Shown in pieces: positions 1 to 8,832 of a stretch of 64,000 bases of DNA; position 1 is the stretch's first letter, and the number at the start of each line of letters is the position of its first letter. The DNA comes from Alcanivorax sediminis (GTDB lineage: Bacteria; Pseudomonadota; Gammaproteobacteria; Pseudomonadales; Alcanivoracaceae). Where the stretch lies: assembly GCF_009601165.1 (NCBI RefSeq), contig NZ_WIRE01000001.1, positions 1,364,001-1,428,000 on the forward strand, given 5' to 3'. A program made the position numbers and the translations under genes. The notes below the pieces were generated by a model. It was not told where the DNA came from. It searched no databases and was given only the letters and a program-made list of their open reading frames with translations.

Positions 1-965
1 TGCTTGGGGTACTGCTTGAGCAGGTCAGGCTGATCCTGAAGCAGGGCTTTCGTGTCCAGGCTGGTGGAGTCCTTGCTGCGCTTCCAGGTCACAGAGCCCT
101 CGGTGAAGGTGGCCTTGCTGGCCAACCCCATGGTCTGCTGGATGCGTTGCTTGAGGGTGGATTCCCGGTCGTTCAATCGGCCCAAGGTGTCCCGCAGATC
201 CAGCAATTCATTGAAGTCGCCTGCCATGGCCGGGTTATCCGTGAGATCCACGGTTTCCCCTTTGTCTTGGGGGTAGAGGGCTTGAAGGGCGTTCCCGGCA
301 GAGTCGGAGCCATCCGGGTCCGGTGGCGTATCCGCCTCCACCAGCTGCCAGAACTCCCGCTCCAGCTCGTACAGGTGAGCGATCAACGCCTCATCCCGTT
401 CGATGCGATGAATCTGCAACTCCTGTCCGCAGATCAACACGGCCACATCGGCAGCCTGCTTTCCGGTGACCGCTAGCTGATGCTGCACTTGGCATTGGAT
501 GTACTCGGGAACCCCATCGGCCCAGAGCTTGGCGCCGTACTGGCCGGTGGTCTTGCACTCGAGGATCTGTACGTCATCGTTACCCACCACGGCGTAATCC
601 AGATTGGCGAGCATCCAGGGCTTGTCTTCATCCGGGTGCTGCAGAACGGAATTCACCCGCCGAACCTTGTTGCCGGTGATCTTGGCGTAAGCCTCGGCCA
701 CCTTGGGCTCCAGCAGGGTGCCCCAGTAGAGCGGCGATTGGATGTCATCGGGATCAGGCGCGGGTAACAGACCATCGCGCCCGGTCTTGATCATCCACAG
801 CTCCAGCGGTGACTGGTACGGGCTGATGCCGACGGCGGCAGCCGCATCACTGGCGCCAATGCCCTGCTTGCGGATCTTCAGCCAGTCCTCCCGGCTCATC
901 TGCTTGGTAGAGACAAGGCGCAGTGCCGGGCGCTGGGTAGGAGTTGTGCTTTTCGGTTGTGCCAT
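1..965 (-). CDS. YqaJ-type viral recombinase / lambda-exonuclease-family nuclease (C-terminus cut off by window edge)
   Basis: This is an open minus-strand frame of 321 codons that runs off the left edge. The start at 965 follows a GGAGA ribosome site. It has the YqaJ nuclease signature: an N-terminal RKQGIGASDAA motif near residue 35, a GTLLEP segment near residue 80, LDYA near residue 120 supplying an acidic metal ligand, and ILECKTTG (the Asp/Glu-x-Lys catalytic part) near residue 130. The family comprises 5'-3' exonucleases that work with single-strand annealing proteins in phages, plasmids and integrative elements. The C-terminal part looks like a helical linker and ends before any stop. 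The gene heads a run of element-type genes, which supports a mobile-element origin. Family is certain enough; a partner annealing protein is not in the window. Confidence 0.85.
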   Translation of the reverse strand, partial: MAQPKSTTPTQRPALRLVSTKQMSREDWLKIRKQGIGASDAAAAVGISPYQSPLELWMIKTGRDGLLPAPDPDDIQSPLYWGTLLEPKVAEAYAKITGNKVRRVNSVLQHPDEDKPWMLANLDYAVVGNDDVQILECKTTGQYGAKLWADGVPEYIQCQVQHQLAVTGKQAADVAVLICGQELQIHRIERDEALIAHLYELEREFWQLVEADTPPDPDGSDSAGNALQALYPQDKGETVDLTDNPAMAGDFNELLDLRDTLGRLNDRESTLKQRIQQTMGLASKATFTEGSVTWKRSKDSTSLDTKALLQDQPDLLKQYPK

Positions 966-987
966 GAGTGTTCTCCTGACAAAGAAA

Positions 988-1011
988 AGCCCCGGCACAA
1001 TGGCCGGGGCT
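988..1011 (-). terminator. Hairpin with T-rich tail ahead of the YqaJ gene
   Basis: AGCCCCGGC and GCCGGGGCT form a perfect 9-bp stem with a 6-base loop. Read on the minus strand it is followed by TTTTCTTT. It lies after the 141-residue gene and only about 20 bases before the YqaJ start, so it could end the upstream transcript or act as an attenuator. Confidence 0.6.
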
Positions 1012-1056
1012 AGAAGTAAGGGAAGGGGATGGAGAGTGAGTGATGCCTAAATGGCA

Positions 1057-1482
1057 TCATGCGGCGCGGCCTGACGACGAGGGTGGCTCATCACCTATCT
1101 CGAAGAAGTCATTCACCAGCGCTTCGATATAGCGTTCGGCTTGCTTGTCGCTGGGGAGGTGGCCGGTAGTAAGCAGTTGCTCACCCAGCCATTCGCCCAG
1201 CTCGCTGACCACTTCGTACTCGAAGATGCCGGGGCGTCCACGGGGTTCGAACCAGATGTGGGAGACGGTTTGCCACAGTGGGTCCAGGTATTCACAGGAG
1301 GCGATGATCAGCTCGATGCAGCCACTGTCCCAGGTCTCCAGGATGCGGCGACTGCGCCCCGGATCGCCGGGGTGGCACATCAAGCCTTCATGCAGGAACG
1401 CGCCCCACACCGCTGCCAATTCAGCAGGCATAGGGCGGCAGTCCCATACCGCCAACAGGCGGTAGAGCCATTTCAGATCCAT
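1057..1482 (-). CDS. Hypothetical protein of an integrated element, 141 aa
   Basis: I do not recognise the family. The start at 1482 is preceded by GGAGAAC at good spacing, and the frame lies between two recognisable element genes in the same direction, so it is probably real. The protein is acidic and rich in Trp (WLYRLLAVWDC at the N-terminus, LDPLWQTVSHIWFEP in the middle). It has no signal peptide or membrane segment, and ends in a low-complexity Ser/Arg/Ala tail. It shows no zinc or nucleotide-binding motif. A role in the element's own maintenance is only a guess from position. Confidence 0.6.
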   Translation of the reverse strand: MDLKWLYRLLAVWDCRPMPAELAAVWGAFLHEGLMCHPGDPGRSRRILETWDSGCIELIIASCEYLDPLWQTVSHIWFEPRGRPGIFEYEVVSELGEWLGEQLLTTGHLPSDKQAERYIEALVNDFFEIGDEPPSSSGRAA

Positions 1483-1542
1483 GGTGTTCTCCAGGTTTTT
1501 TTAATGCGGGAATAGAGAGGGGAAGAAAAGATCCGACCGGTA

Positions 1543-2511
1543 TCAGGCGACCAGCAGGGAAGTTTGCTCCAGAGCACGTTGCTTGATCTGGGCACCCTTG
1601 CCGAACCAGGCCGAGTCCAGCCGGTTGTCGGTGCTGCGGGCTCGTCGCTCATGGTCCACGAACTCGGTGACCGCATTGAGCAGGCCGTAGGCTGTGTTCT
1701 TGGCGGACGTCAGATCCGACCCGCGACCGGCACCCTCATACAGAGCCATGGCTTTCTTCATGGCCTGTTCGTTGGCCTTCACCGGCATGCCCGGTGGCTG
1801 ATAGCCGGTGTCGGTGAAGATGGTCTGCATGACCTTCTTGGCGGTCTTGCGGGTAATGCGGCGCTCGCTGAGGGCCTTCAGGCGATACATGAAGTCATCC
1901 CAGGCAGAGACAGAGATGCCTAGCTGCTTCTTCACCGACTGCGGATCAAAGGTGGTGTTGTGGCGTACCTTCACCGCATGGGTATTGCCATTCAGTGCCA
2001 CCGCAAGGGTGTTATTGCAGACGACCCGGATACTGGTGAACTGCGCCGTGGTAGCCAGGGTGCCGTCACAAGCCGTGGCCAGCAGCACATAGCCGTTGGT
2101 TTGGTCATTCCCAGCCAACGTGCCGGACTGCCCGGTACGCGCAAGCGCCCAAAGCTTGCGGCCCCCTTTCAATACGCCAGCGGTCTCCAGCTCGAAGCCG
2201 GATTGCTCGGTGAGATCCCGGTAGAACTCCAGCACCTCACGGGGCTGAACCACCTTAAAGCGGTTGCTCACTACCGACAGGGGCTCTTGATTGTCAGAAC
2301 GGAACAGCACCTTCTGATCCGGGAACGATGAGATCTGGCCGAGCGCGCCGGCTTCGCTGCTGATAAAGCGCACCGGGGTCTCACGGATCTCCCAATCCAT
2401 GCCCGCTTCGCGCATCCAGACTTCCAGCGGCTGTTGGCTGGCCAGCTGGTTGCCCAGCCCGTGCCAGGGGGTACGGCCTACATAGGCCATGTTTTCGACA
2501 AGATGTGCCAT
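1543..2511 (-). CDS. DUF932 domain protein (phage/plasmid-like, TIGR03299 type)
   Basis: The N-terminus (AYVGRTPWHGLGNQL, residues 10-24) and the later VVQPREVLEFYRDL stretch are the hallmarks of the DUF932 phage/plasmid-like family, which is common on plasmids and integrative elements and has no established biochemical function. The 322-residue length fits the family. The start at 2511 has an AGGAG site. It sits between the RadC-like gene and the unknown 141-residue gene, an arrangement often seen in integrated elements of gammaproteobacteria. No signal peptide or membrane segment is present. Confidence 0.85.
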   Translation of the reverse strand: MAHLVENMAYVGRTPWHGLGNQLASQQPLEVWMREAGMDWEIRETPVRFISSEAGALGQISSFPDQKVLFRSDNQEPLSVVSNRFKVVQPREVLEFYRDLTEQSGFELETAGVLKGGRKLWALARTGQSGTLAGNDQTNGYVLLATACDGTLATTAQFTSIRVVCNNTLAVALNGNTHAVKVRHNTTFDPQSVKKQLGISVSAWDDFMYRLKALSERRITRKTAKKVMQTIFTDTGYQPPGMPVKANEQAMKKAMALYEGAGRGSDLTSAKNTAYGLLNAVTEFVDHERRARSTDNRLDSAWFGKGAQIKQRALEQTSLLVA

Positions 2512-2552
2512 GGTGAATCTCCTGTTAAAGAGGGAATGCCCAAAGGGCAGGG

Positions 2553-3047
2553 TTAGAGCCAGCCGCGCTCGGCGAGGCTCACGTAGCTGGAACGGGACAC
2601 CACAAAGTGGTCCAACACCCGCACATCGATCAGTGCGAGGGCGTCCTTGAGGCGTTTGGTGATTTGCCGGTCGGCAGTGGAGGGCTCACTGCAACCGGAA
2701 GGGTGGTTATGGGCGAAGATGATGGCTGCGGCATTGCAGTCCAGAGCGCGTTGCACTACCACGCGGGGGTAAACAGCGGAGCTATCAATGGTGCCGTTGA
2801 ACAAGGTCTCGAAACTGAGCACCTTGTGCTTGTTGTTGAGGAAGATGGCCGAGAAGACTTCGTTTTTCTCCTGTGCCAGAGCCAGTTGCAGGAACTGGGC
2901 GACATCGGTAGGCGCGGTCAGGGCCTCCCGGTCGGTAAGCTCATCCAGCAGGATGGTGGCCGCCGTACTGACGATCTCCTCGGGTTTAACGCAGCCCTGT
3001 ACGTGGTACAGGCCCTGCTCGTTCTTTACGAAAGTGGGAATATCCAT
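2553..3047 (-). CDS. Short RadC-like JAB/MPN domain protein, 164 aa
   Basis: This is the JAMM metalloprotease-like fold used by RadC proteins: a Glu in the EVFSAIFL strand (about residue 62) followed by [10 protein letters not shown] (about residues 109-118) with an Asp seven residues later, giving the zinc-binding Glu/His/His/Asp set. Chromosomal RadC is about 220 residues with an N-terminal helix-hairpin-helix. This copy lacks it, which is the usual form on mobile elements, where the name 'DNA repair protein RadC' is often attached without evidence of repair function. The start at 3047 follows GGAGG. It is transcribed with the DUF932 gene downstream. Confidence 0.85.
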   Translation of the reverse strand: MDIPTFVKNEQGLYHVQGCVKPEEIVSTAATILLDELTDREALTAPTDVAQFLQLALAQEKNEVFSAIFLNNKHKVLSFETLFNGTIDSSAVYPRVVVQRALDCNAAAIIFAHNHPSGCSEPSTADRQITKRLKDALALIDVRVLDHFVVSRSSYVSLAERGWL

Positions 3048-3070
3048 TCAGGCCTCCAAAGGGGCATAAA

Positions 3071-3093
3071 GAAGCCCGCACAAGGCGGGCTTC
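3071..3093 (-). terminator. Hairpin between zinc-ribbon gene and RadC-like gene
   Basis: GAAGCCCGC and GCGGGCTTC form a perfect 9-bp stem with a 5-base loop, followed on the minus strand by TTTA. It lies 22 bases upstream of the RadC-like start, the same arrangement as the hairpin at 988-1011. Confidence 0.55.
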
Positions 3094-3120
3094 GGAGTGG
3101 TGGGCAAAGGGAAGAGGGGG

Positions 3121-3453
3121 TTACTCAGAATCGAGGCGGAAGCTGTGTCCGCAGTCCAGGCATTCCAGGTTGTCGAGATAGGTCTCGTCGAGCTTGGCTC
3201 CCAGCGCGGCACCGGCTTCACCTCCGGCAACGCCACCAGCTAGACCGCCGAGCACGGCACCTGCGATACCGCCGATGGCGGACCCGGCAGGGCCAAACGC
3301 CAAGCCGACAGTAGCGCCAACCCGAGCACCACTGGTCGCCATGGCAAACCCACTGGCAGCGCCGGCAGCCGTGCCAACAGTCCCGCCAACCTTGCGGCCA
3401 TTTTGCAGGGCGACGATTCGGATGGAGCGGCAGGACGGACATTGAATGATCAT
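3121..3453 (-). CDS. Zinc-ribbon protein with internal glycine-zipper segment, 110 aa
   Basis: The start is placed at 3453 because GGAGG lies four bases before that ATG; an in-frame ATG at 3486 has no such site. The protein begins MIIQCPSC and ends ECLDCGHSF, so two CxxC knuckles about 90 residues apart could form one zinc ribbon. Between them lies a Gly/Ala-rich segment with repeated GxxxG spacing (about residues 21-84) that resembles glycine-zipper membrane or oligomerisation segments. I do not know its function. It is the first gene of the minus-strand element module. Confidence 0.7.
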   Translation of the reverse strand: MIIQCPSCRSIRIVALQNGRKVGGTVGTAAGAASGFAMATSGARVGATVGLAFGPAGSAIGGIAGAVLGGLAGGVAGGEAGAALGAKLDETYLDNLECLDCGHSFRLDSE

Positions 3454-3863
3454 GAAACCTCCATGAGATGGGGTCAGGAAGGACATTCCTTCCCGGCTTC
3501 ATGGAGGTGATATGTGTTTGAAAATAATTAGATTAGAGCTGTTTATGTGAAAGCCAAGGAGATAGAGGCGCTTTGATAGGTTGTCAGAGTTTTATGTCTC
3601 TTTGTGCTGCCTGTAGTCCGTAGACTTTTGTAAATCACATGTGTTGAATTGCGATCGTGAAAGACGAGAATATGAATAGCAAAATTCGCTATTCAGTTGG
3701 GGGTAATGTTCGCCCAAATGGAAGTGCGCTCTATGTCGCAAGAGAAGTTGTGATAAATGTTGTTTGGATAGATGCATGCACTATCGGCTGGATCATATAA
3801 TCCAAGAAGAGTGCGAGGGCTCATGCTAAGCTATGTTAGTGTGCGGAGTTTTCAAGAGCCCGC
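3454..3863. other. Intergenic stretch, no gene seen
   Basis: This 410-base stretch is visibly more AT-rich than its neighbours. It holds the upstream region of the zinc-ribbon gene, including a perfect hairpin GGAAGGA-CAT-TCCTTCC at 3477-3493 just ahead of its ribosome site, and the downstream region of the RND gene. A 61-codon minus-strand frame at 3592-3777 has no ribosome site or recognisable sequence, and I do not call it. Confidence 0.6.
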
Positions 3864-6800
3864 CTAGAACCGCACGCGGAAGAAAAGTGAATAAAGCACA
3901 GGTATTGCCACCATGGTAAGCAGAGTGGCGAAGGCAAGCCCCCCCATGATAGTAATCGCCATGCTCGAAAAGAAGGCGTCCCACATCAGAGGTATCATGC
4001 CGAGAATGGTGGTGAAGGCCGCGAGGATCACGGGGCGCAGGCGGCTGACGCTGCCATCGACTAGTGCATCTCTCATTAGCTTACCGTCCTTGACCTGTGC
4101 GTCGACTTCGTCAATTAACACGATGGCATTTTTCATCAGCATTCCGGAAAGGCTGAGGAAGCCGAGCATTGCCATGAAAGTGAATGGCTGACCAGTTAGT
4201 AACAGGCCGATGCTCACGCCACAGATCGACATTGGTACGATCAGCCAGATTATCAGCGGCTGACGGACCTTTCCGAACAATAATACTGAAATTACCAGCA
4301 TCACAAGGATCCCCAGCGGTACCTGTTTCGCCAGGGACGCTTGCGCTTCGCTGGCTTTCTCATATTCGCCGCCCCATTCCAGAGCATAACCTTTTGGCAG
4401 CGGTAGCGTTTCCACCGCGTTATGTAATTGTCGCAATGCTTGGTCGGCAGTCAGGTCGCCAATCGGTTCGGCCTGAACTTTGAGCGCGCGTATACGGTTG
4501 CGCCGATGAATAAGGGATTCTTCGGTGGCAATTTCTAGTCCGCTTAGCACCTGGCTAACAGGAACGTAGGTCTGTTCGGCGCTGCTCCACATAACACGGT
4601 TGCCGAGTTTGCTGACGCTGCCACGTTCCTCGCTGGGAGGACGTACCACAATTGGTATTTGCGAGTCATATTCGCGGTAGGTGCCGGCTTGGATACCGGT
4701 AGTGGCAAATAGTGATGACGTTTTCACTTCTGCACGGCCAACGCCGGCGATACGTGCTCGTTCTTCATCGAAATGCGGTACCACGACAACCTCCCGCGTA
4801 CGCCAATCGATTCTGATATCTTGCACAACATTACTCTCTTGGAAAATTTGTTGTGCTTGCTCACCAAGTTGACGAAGCACAGCAGGATCGTTGCCCTTAA
4901 AGCGTGCCTCAATCTTGGCCCCGCCACCAGGGCCGAACATCATCGTTTGTGGGTACACCTCGAGGGACGGATATTGGTTTGCTAGAACTACTCTTAATTC
5001 ATCAATCAGGCCGTTAATCAACTGACGATTAGTTACGCGCACGATCAGCTGACCATAGGATGGATTTGGTAGCTCCGGTTCATAAGTCAGCATGAAGCGG
5101 CTGGCGCCCTGGCCAACAAAGGTGGTGACTGCTTCTACTTCATCGTGAGCGAGAATCAGACTTTCTATTTCGCTTATCTGCCGCGCGGTTTCTTGTATAT
5201 CGGCACCCTGACGTAGCCACACATTAAGGTAGAACATTGGCATGTTCGATGGCGGGAAGAAAGCATGTCGAACAAAACCGAAGCCGACTATCGAAATTAC
5301 GGTAATCATAACTAGTGCGGTAACGGTGATGCCTCGGTTTTTTAGTGCAAGCAGAAGGATCATGCGGTACTTGCCGTAGCTTGCATGCGCGTAGGGATCT
5401 TCGCCTTCTTCATACTGGTGGCCATCAAACAAATAGTGGCCCATAAGTGGCGTAACAGTGATCGCCAGCAGCCAACTTAACAACAGTGAAATGGAAATAA
5501 CTGCGAACAGCGAGAACAGGAATTCGCCGGTCACGTCTTGCGACAGGCCGATCCCGGAAAATGCCATGATGCCGATAACAGTGGCGCCAAGCAGCGGGAT
5601 TTGGGTGCGACGACAGGCTTCGCTTGCGGCATTCTCGGCACTTTTGCCGCGCTGGATACCGATTAGCATACCTTCGGCAATGACGATGGCATTATCAACT
5701 AGCATCCCCATGGCGATAATCAAGGCGCCGAGAGAAATGCGCTCCATTTCGATGGCAAAAATTGCCATAAAAAACACTGTGCCAAGCACGGTAAGTAAAA
5801 GGGTGCTGCCGACGGCAACTCCGACGCGCCAGCCCATGGCCAGACAAAGGACACAGATTACAATAGCCACTGACAATGCAAGACTGGCAAGGAAGTCATC
5901 AATCGCTTTGTCAACCACAAGGTGCTGCTGGTAAATCGGCTTAATATGCACACCTAACGGAATATGGTGGCGAATTTTATCAAGGTGCTCGTTGACCGCG
6001 TGCCCTACCTCGACAATGTTGGCATTTTGCAGGCCGGCGATAGCGAGGGTGAACGCCCTTTCGCCATCATAATTGATAAGTTCCCTGGGGATATCGTCGG
6101 TAGCGCGGTATACGGACGCCACATCGCTCAGGCTGAATTGCTCCGTGGAACCGGGTCGACCGATGCGTAACGCCTCAATGGCTGCGACTGAATCAAAACC
6201 GGGTTCGCCGCTAATGCGAATGCGGCGTCCATCGATTTTAAAAGAACCGCCGGATTGCATGCGGTTTTCCGATTGTAGAGCGTTGAGCACTACTTCCAGC
6301 GGAATGCCGAGGCTGACCAGGCTTTCTTGGGAGATATCCACATAAATGACTTCTGACGGCTCGCCTGCGGTGGTGACTTTCGACACATTTGGCACATTCA
6401 ATAACTCGCGGCGTAGGAAGCGCGAGAGCTCGCGTACCTCGGAATCAGTTAGGTCTGGTGCGACGACCGCAAAGAAAATTCCGAACACATCGCCATAGTC
6501 ATCATGGACAGTGGAATTTAAAGCCCCAATTGGCAGGAAGCTTTGTGCGTCACCGACCTTGCGTCGCAGTTCATCCCAAACTTGCGGCATTGTGTCGCCG
6601 TCATACTGGTTCTTTATCTCGACCTTGATAATAGACTCACCGGGGCGCGAGCGCGAGGTCAGTCGTTTCAGCTGTGGTAATTGCTGGATGGCGGATTCCA
6701 GCGGCTCGGTGATTTCCTTTTCTACTTCTACTGCGGTGGCGCCAGGGTAGGGCGTGACCACCAGCGCCATCTTGATGGTGAAGGCAGGGTCTTCGAGGCG

Positions 6801-6899
6801 GCCAATATTGTTCATTCCCCACAAGCCGCCGAGCAGGCATGCAAGTATAATCAGCCAACTGTTGACAGGGCGCTTGATGGAGGCGCGTGCGATATCCAT
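3864..6899 (-). CDS. RND efflux pump inner-membrane permease (HAE1-type, TriC/MexK-like)
   Basis: At 1,011 residues this matches tripartite RND pumps. The first transmembrane helix is at residues 12-30, followed by a porter domain (TPYPGATAVEVE near residue 50), then the helix bundle with the proton-relay helix GALIIAMGMLVDNAIVIAEG. The second helix bundle and porter domain follow, and the protein ends in SLFF. In AcrB the relay helix has two adjacent aspartates; here the second is Asn, as in TriC/MexK-like pumps. It is the last gene of an operon with the adaptor (11 bases apart) and a TetR regulator. No outer-membrane channel gene is present, so it presumably uses one encoded elsewhere. Substrate cannot be read from sequence; solvents, biocides or fatty acids are possible given the surroundings. 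Confidence 0.93.
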   Translation of the reverse strand: MDIARASIKRPVNSWLIILACLLGGLWGMNNIGRLEDPAFTIKMALVVTPYPGATAVEVEKEITEPLESAIQQLPQLKRLTSRSRPGESIIKVEIKNQYDGDTMPQVWDELRRKVGDAQSFLPIGALNSTVHDDYGDVFGIFFAVVAPDLTDSEVRELSRFLRRELLNVPNVSKVTTAGEPSEVIYVDISQESLVSLGIPLEVVLNALQSENRMQSGGSFKIDGRRIRISGEPGFDSVAAIEALRIGRPGSTEQFSLSDVASVYRATDDIPRELINYDGERAFTLAIAGLQNANIVEVGHAVNEHLDKIRHHIPLGVHIKPIYQQHLVVDKAIDDFLASLALSVAIVICVLCLAMGWRVGVAVGSTLLLTVLGTVFFMAIFAIEMERISLGALIIAMGMLVDNAIVIAEGMLIGIQRGKSAENAASEACRRTQIPLLGATVIGIMAFSGIGLSQDVTGEFLFSLFAVISISLLLSWLLAITVTPLMGHYLFDGHQYEEGEDPYAHASYGKYRMILLLALKNRGITVTALVMITVISIVGFGFVRHAFFPPSNMPMFYLNVWLRQGADIQETARQISEIESLILAHDEVEAVTTFVGQGASRFMLTYEPELPNPSYGQLIVRVTNRQLINGLIDELRVVLANQYPSLEVYPQTMMFGPGGGAKIEARFKGNDPAVLRQLGEQAQQIFQESNVVQDIRIDWRTREVVVVPHFDEERARIAGVGRAEVKTSSLFATTGIQAGTYREYDSQIPIVVRPPSEERGSVSKLGNRVMWSSAEQTYVPVSQVLSGLEIATEESLIHRRNRIRALKVQAEPIGDLTADQALRQLHNAVETLPLPKGYALEWGGEYEKASEAQASLAKQVPLGILVMLVISVLLFGKVRQPLIIWLIVPMSICGVSIGLLLTGQPFTFMAMLGFLSLSGMLMKNAIVLIDEVDAQVKDGKLMRDALVDGSVSRLRPVILAAFTTILGMIPLMWDAFFSSMAITIMGGLAFATLLTMVAIPVLYSLFFRVRF

Positions 6900-6910
6900 G
6901 AGGCGCCCTC

Positions 6911-8035
6911 TCAGAATCCGTTGAATGGGGTGACGGGCATGTTATCGTGCAATAGCTGCACGCCAGCACTAACAACCTGTTCGTTACCTGAGAGACCGGC
7001 GACCAGAGCGTGGCCCTGCTTGGTGACGCCATGTACCTTGACCGGCTGTGCAGTCACTACAGATTTTTTCGGTTGGTAAACCCACACACGAAAATTGCCT
7101 TCGGCATCGCTGTCAAGTGCGGACTGGGGAATGTCAATCATGGCATCCGGGCGGTTGCTGGCTTCACTTACACGCACCGTGACGGTCATGCCCGGTAGAA
7201 TTGTCTTTCCGTGCTGGCGCGCCAAGCTGAAGGTGACGCGATAGGATTGTGCTACGGAATTCGGCTCGGTTTCATGTTCGTGATATTTGAGCGGCAACGG
7301 ATGCTCCGAGTCGTTACCGAAAATTGCCTCGGCCATCAGTCGTCCCGGTGATTCAAGAGTCGCCATCAAGTTTTCCGGGACGTTGATGTGCACACGGAAT
7401 TCCTCCACGTTTTGTACTCGCACGATTTGTGCGCCAGCGGGTACGTTGGTGAACGGATCGACCAGTCGTCGTGTTACCAGTGCATCGAACGGCGCGAGGA
7501 TGCGTGTGTAGGCAAGGTTTCGTTGTGCTGTAACAAGAGCAACTTTGCGCAGTTTGTGTGCGGTTTCGGCCTGATCGAAGTTTGCTTGCGGCAGTGTGCC
7601 GCGCTCTAACAAGGTACGGGTTCTCTCAAGATCGCGGGAGGCCTGTTCGAGTTGCAGTTCAGCTTCGCGCACCGCGAGTTGATAATCAGATGAATCAAGC
7701 GCAGCGATTAGTGTCCCCTTAGCAACAAACTTGCCCTGATGGACCGGCATATCGATGATGCGGCCACTCACCTGAAAAGACAGGTCCACTGTGTTGACTG
7801 CGTCGACGCGACCGACGAAGTGGCGAGCTGCTTGAAAGTTATTATTACTGCTGACTTGGTAGAGGCGGACCGCACGGGGCTCCATTGCTGCTTTGTCATT
7901 GCCGCCACAGGATGACAGCAACAGGGTAGCGTAGAGCAAGATAGCAAGAGTAATGCAGTCATTGCGTAGCGGTATTGGTGACACGCTTTTGGCGTGTGAA
8001 TGCATGCCGGAAAAGGATGCTGGATGTTGTCTCAT
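6911..8035 (-). CDS. RND periplasmic adaptor (membrane fusion lipoprotein)
   Basis: A 374-residue adaptor of the HlyD/AcrA type. A hydrophobic signal segment ends in LLLSSC (about residue 43), a lipobox, so the mature protein is probably anchored in the outer leaflet of the inner membrane. The barrel-sandwich segment (VDLSFQVSGRI, VKGTLIAALD-like) flanks a short coiled coil (LQLEQASRDLERTRTLLERG), then beta-barrel and membrane-proximal domains follow. The first ATG (8035) overlaps the TetR stop by four bases (ATGA); another Met 10 codons later is also possible. It couples the permease at 3864-6899 to an outer-membrane channel not present here. Confidence 0.9.
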   Translation of the reverse strand: MRQHPASFSGMHSHAKSVSPIPLRNDCITLAILLYATLLLSSCGGNDKAAMEPRAVRLYQVSSNNNFQAARHFVGRVDAVNTVDLSFQVSGRIIDMPVHQGKFVAKGTLIAALDSSDYQLAVREAELQLEQASRDLERTRTLLERGTLPQANFDQAETAHKLRKVALVTAQRNLAYTRILAPFDALVTRRLVDPFTNVPAGAQIVRVQNVEEFRVHINVPENLMATLESPGRLMAEAIFGNDSEHPLPLKYHEHETEPNSVAQSYRVTFSLARQHGKTILPGMTVTVRVSEASNRPDAMIDIPQSALDSDAEGNFRVWVYQPKKSVVTAQPVKVHGVTKQGHALVAGLSGNEQVVSAGVQLLHDNMPVTPFNGF

Positions 8036-8577
8036 TTGAGCAGGTCCTTGGCCAGTCGTTGCAGTTGTTGGTAAACCTGACTGCGCTGGTCGCTGGGTAC
8101 CGGTGAGATATTAAGTAATTCCTGGAACAACAGGCCGTCGGCGGCTGCCCACAGCAGCCATGCTGTGGGAGATTCCCGTTCTTCTTCGAGGATACGTTTG
8201 CGGGTTTGCTGAATGTATTGACGCAGCGGGTCGAGCAGGGCCGGCTGCTCAGCGGCGGAGGTCAGTATGGCCATGGTGACCCTGGGGTCGAGCACATCAG
8301 GATCCATCCGTGCTGCAAGCATGGCGCGCAGGACGCTCCAGGGCTGGCCCGACAACGTTTGCTCATGCGTCTCGCGAACTGTTCTGGTGCGGGCGATTAG
8401 GCGTTCGAGCATTGCCTGGAGTAGAGCTTCTTTAGTGGCAAAGTGGTAGAGAAGTCCGCCTTTGCTGAAGCCGCTTTCACGGGCAACTTTGTCAAGGGTA
8501 ATGCGCCCGGATCCGTGCTCTACGGCTATGCGCTGAGCAGCATCCAAGATCATGTCACGAGTAGAGGCGGTGTTCAT
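8032..8577 (-). CDS. TetR/AcrR-family repressor of the efflux operon
   Basis: 181 residues. The N-terminal helix-turn-helix is clear (ILDAAQRIAVEHGSGRITLD, then FSKGGLLYHFATKEAL at about residues 35-50), followed by an all-helical ligand domain. It is the first gene of the tetR-adaptor-permease operon and overlaps the adaptor start. A 24-bp near-palindrome at 8603-8626 lies just upstream, which suggests autoregulation of the whole operon. The inducer is unknown. Confidence 0.9.
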   Translation of the reverse strand: MNTASTRDMILDAAQRIAVEHGSGRITLDKVARESGFSKGGLLYHFATKEALLQAMLERLIARTRTVRETHEQTLSGQPWSVLRAMLAARMDPDVLDPRVTMAILTSAAEQPALLDPLRQYIQQTRKRILEEERESPTAWLLWAAADGLLFQELLNISPVPSDQRSQVYQQLQRLAKDLLK

Positions 8578-8602
8578 GGCGGTTCCTAGTACGAACTACA
8601 TG

Positions 8603-8626
8603 GTCTACTTAATGTACCAACTAGAC
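8603..8626. promoter_or_regulatory. Candidate operator of the efflux-pump TetR
   Basis: The arms GTCTACTT (8603-8610) and AACTAGAC (8619-8626) pair at seven of eight positions around an 8-base centre. The site lies 26-49 bases upstream of the tetR start, the usual place for TetR autoregulation. It does not resemble the 20-bp motif of the catabolic operons. Confidence 0.5.
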
Positions 8627-8737
8627 GGTAAAGTAGCCAGTTATTTGATCTTGGTGTGGATGGCTGTGTTGTAAGGGGTTGGATGATCGCCCGGGTTCGT
8701 TCATATGCTGTTGGTGGTTTGAATTATTCCTCTGGCA

Positions 8738-8767
8738 TTGACATTTGGTTGTATGACCAAATAAGAT
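8738..8767 (+). promoter_or_regulatory. Sigma-70 promoter of operon C with operator in the spacer
   Basis: TTGACA (8738-8743) and TAAGAT (8762-8767) are separated by 18 bases. Nearly the whole spacer is the palindrome described in the next entry, so a bound repressor would exclude RNA polymerase. The first gene starts about 65 bases downstream. Confidence 0.7.
8743..8762 (+). promoter_or_regulatory. Shared 20-bp operator, site C (ahead of operon C)
   Basis: ATTTGGTTGTATGACCAAAT has perfect 7-bp arms (ATTTGGT / ACCAAAT) around 6 bases. It sits between -35 and -10. The same 20-bp pattern in the same orientation relative to the gene occurs at 21622-21641, 26315-26334 and 31032-31051. A TetR regulator at 31176 is the obvious candidate to bind it. 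Confidence 0.8.
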
Positions 8768-8832
8768 ATTCGAAAGTGCCGCTTTTTTTGCGGCTTGACC
8801 ATCCTGAAGAGCCCTGTCTATTTGGAGGAGCC

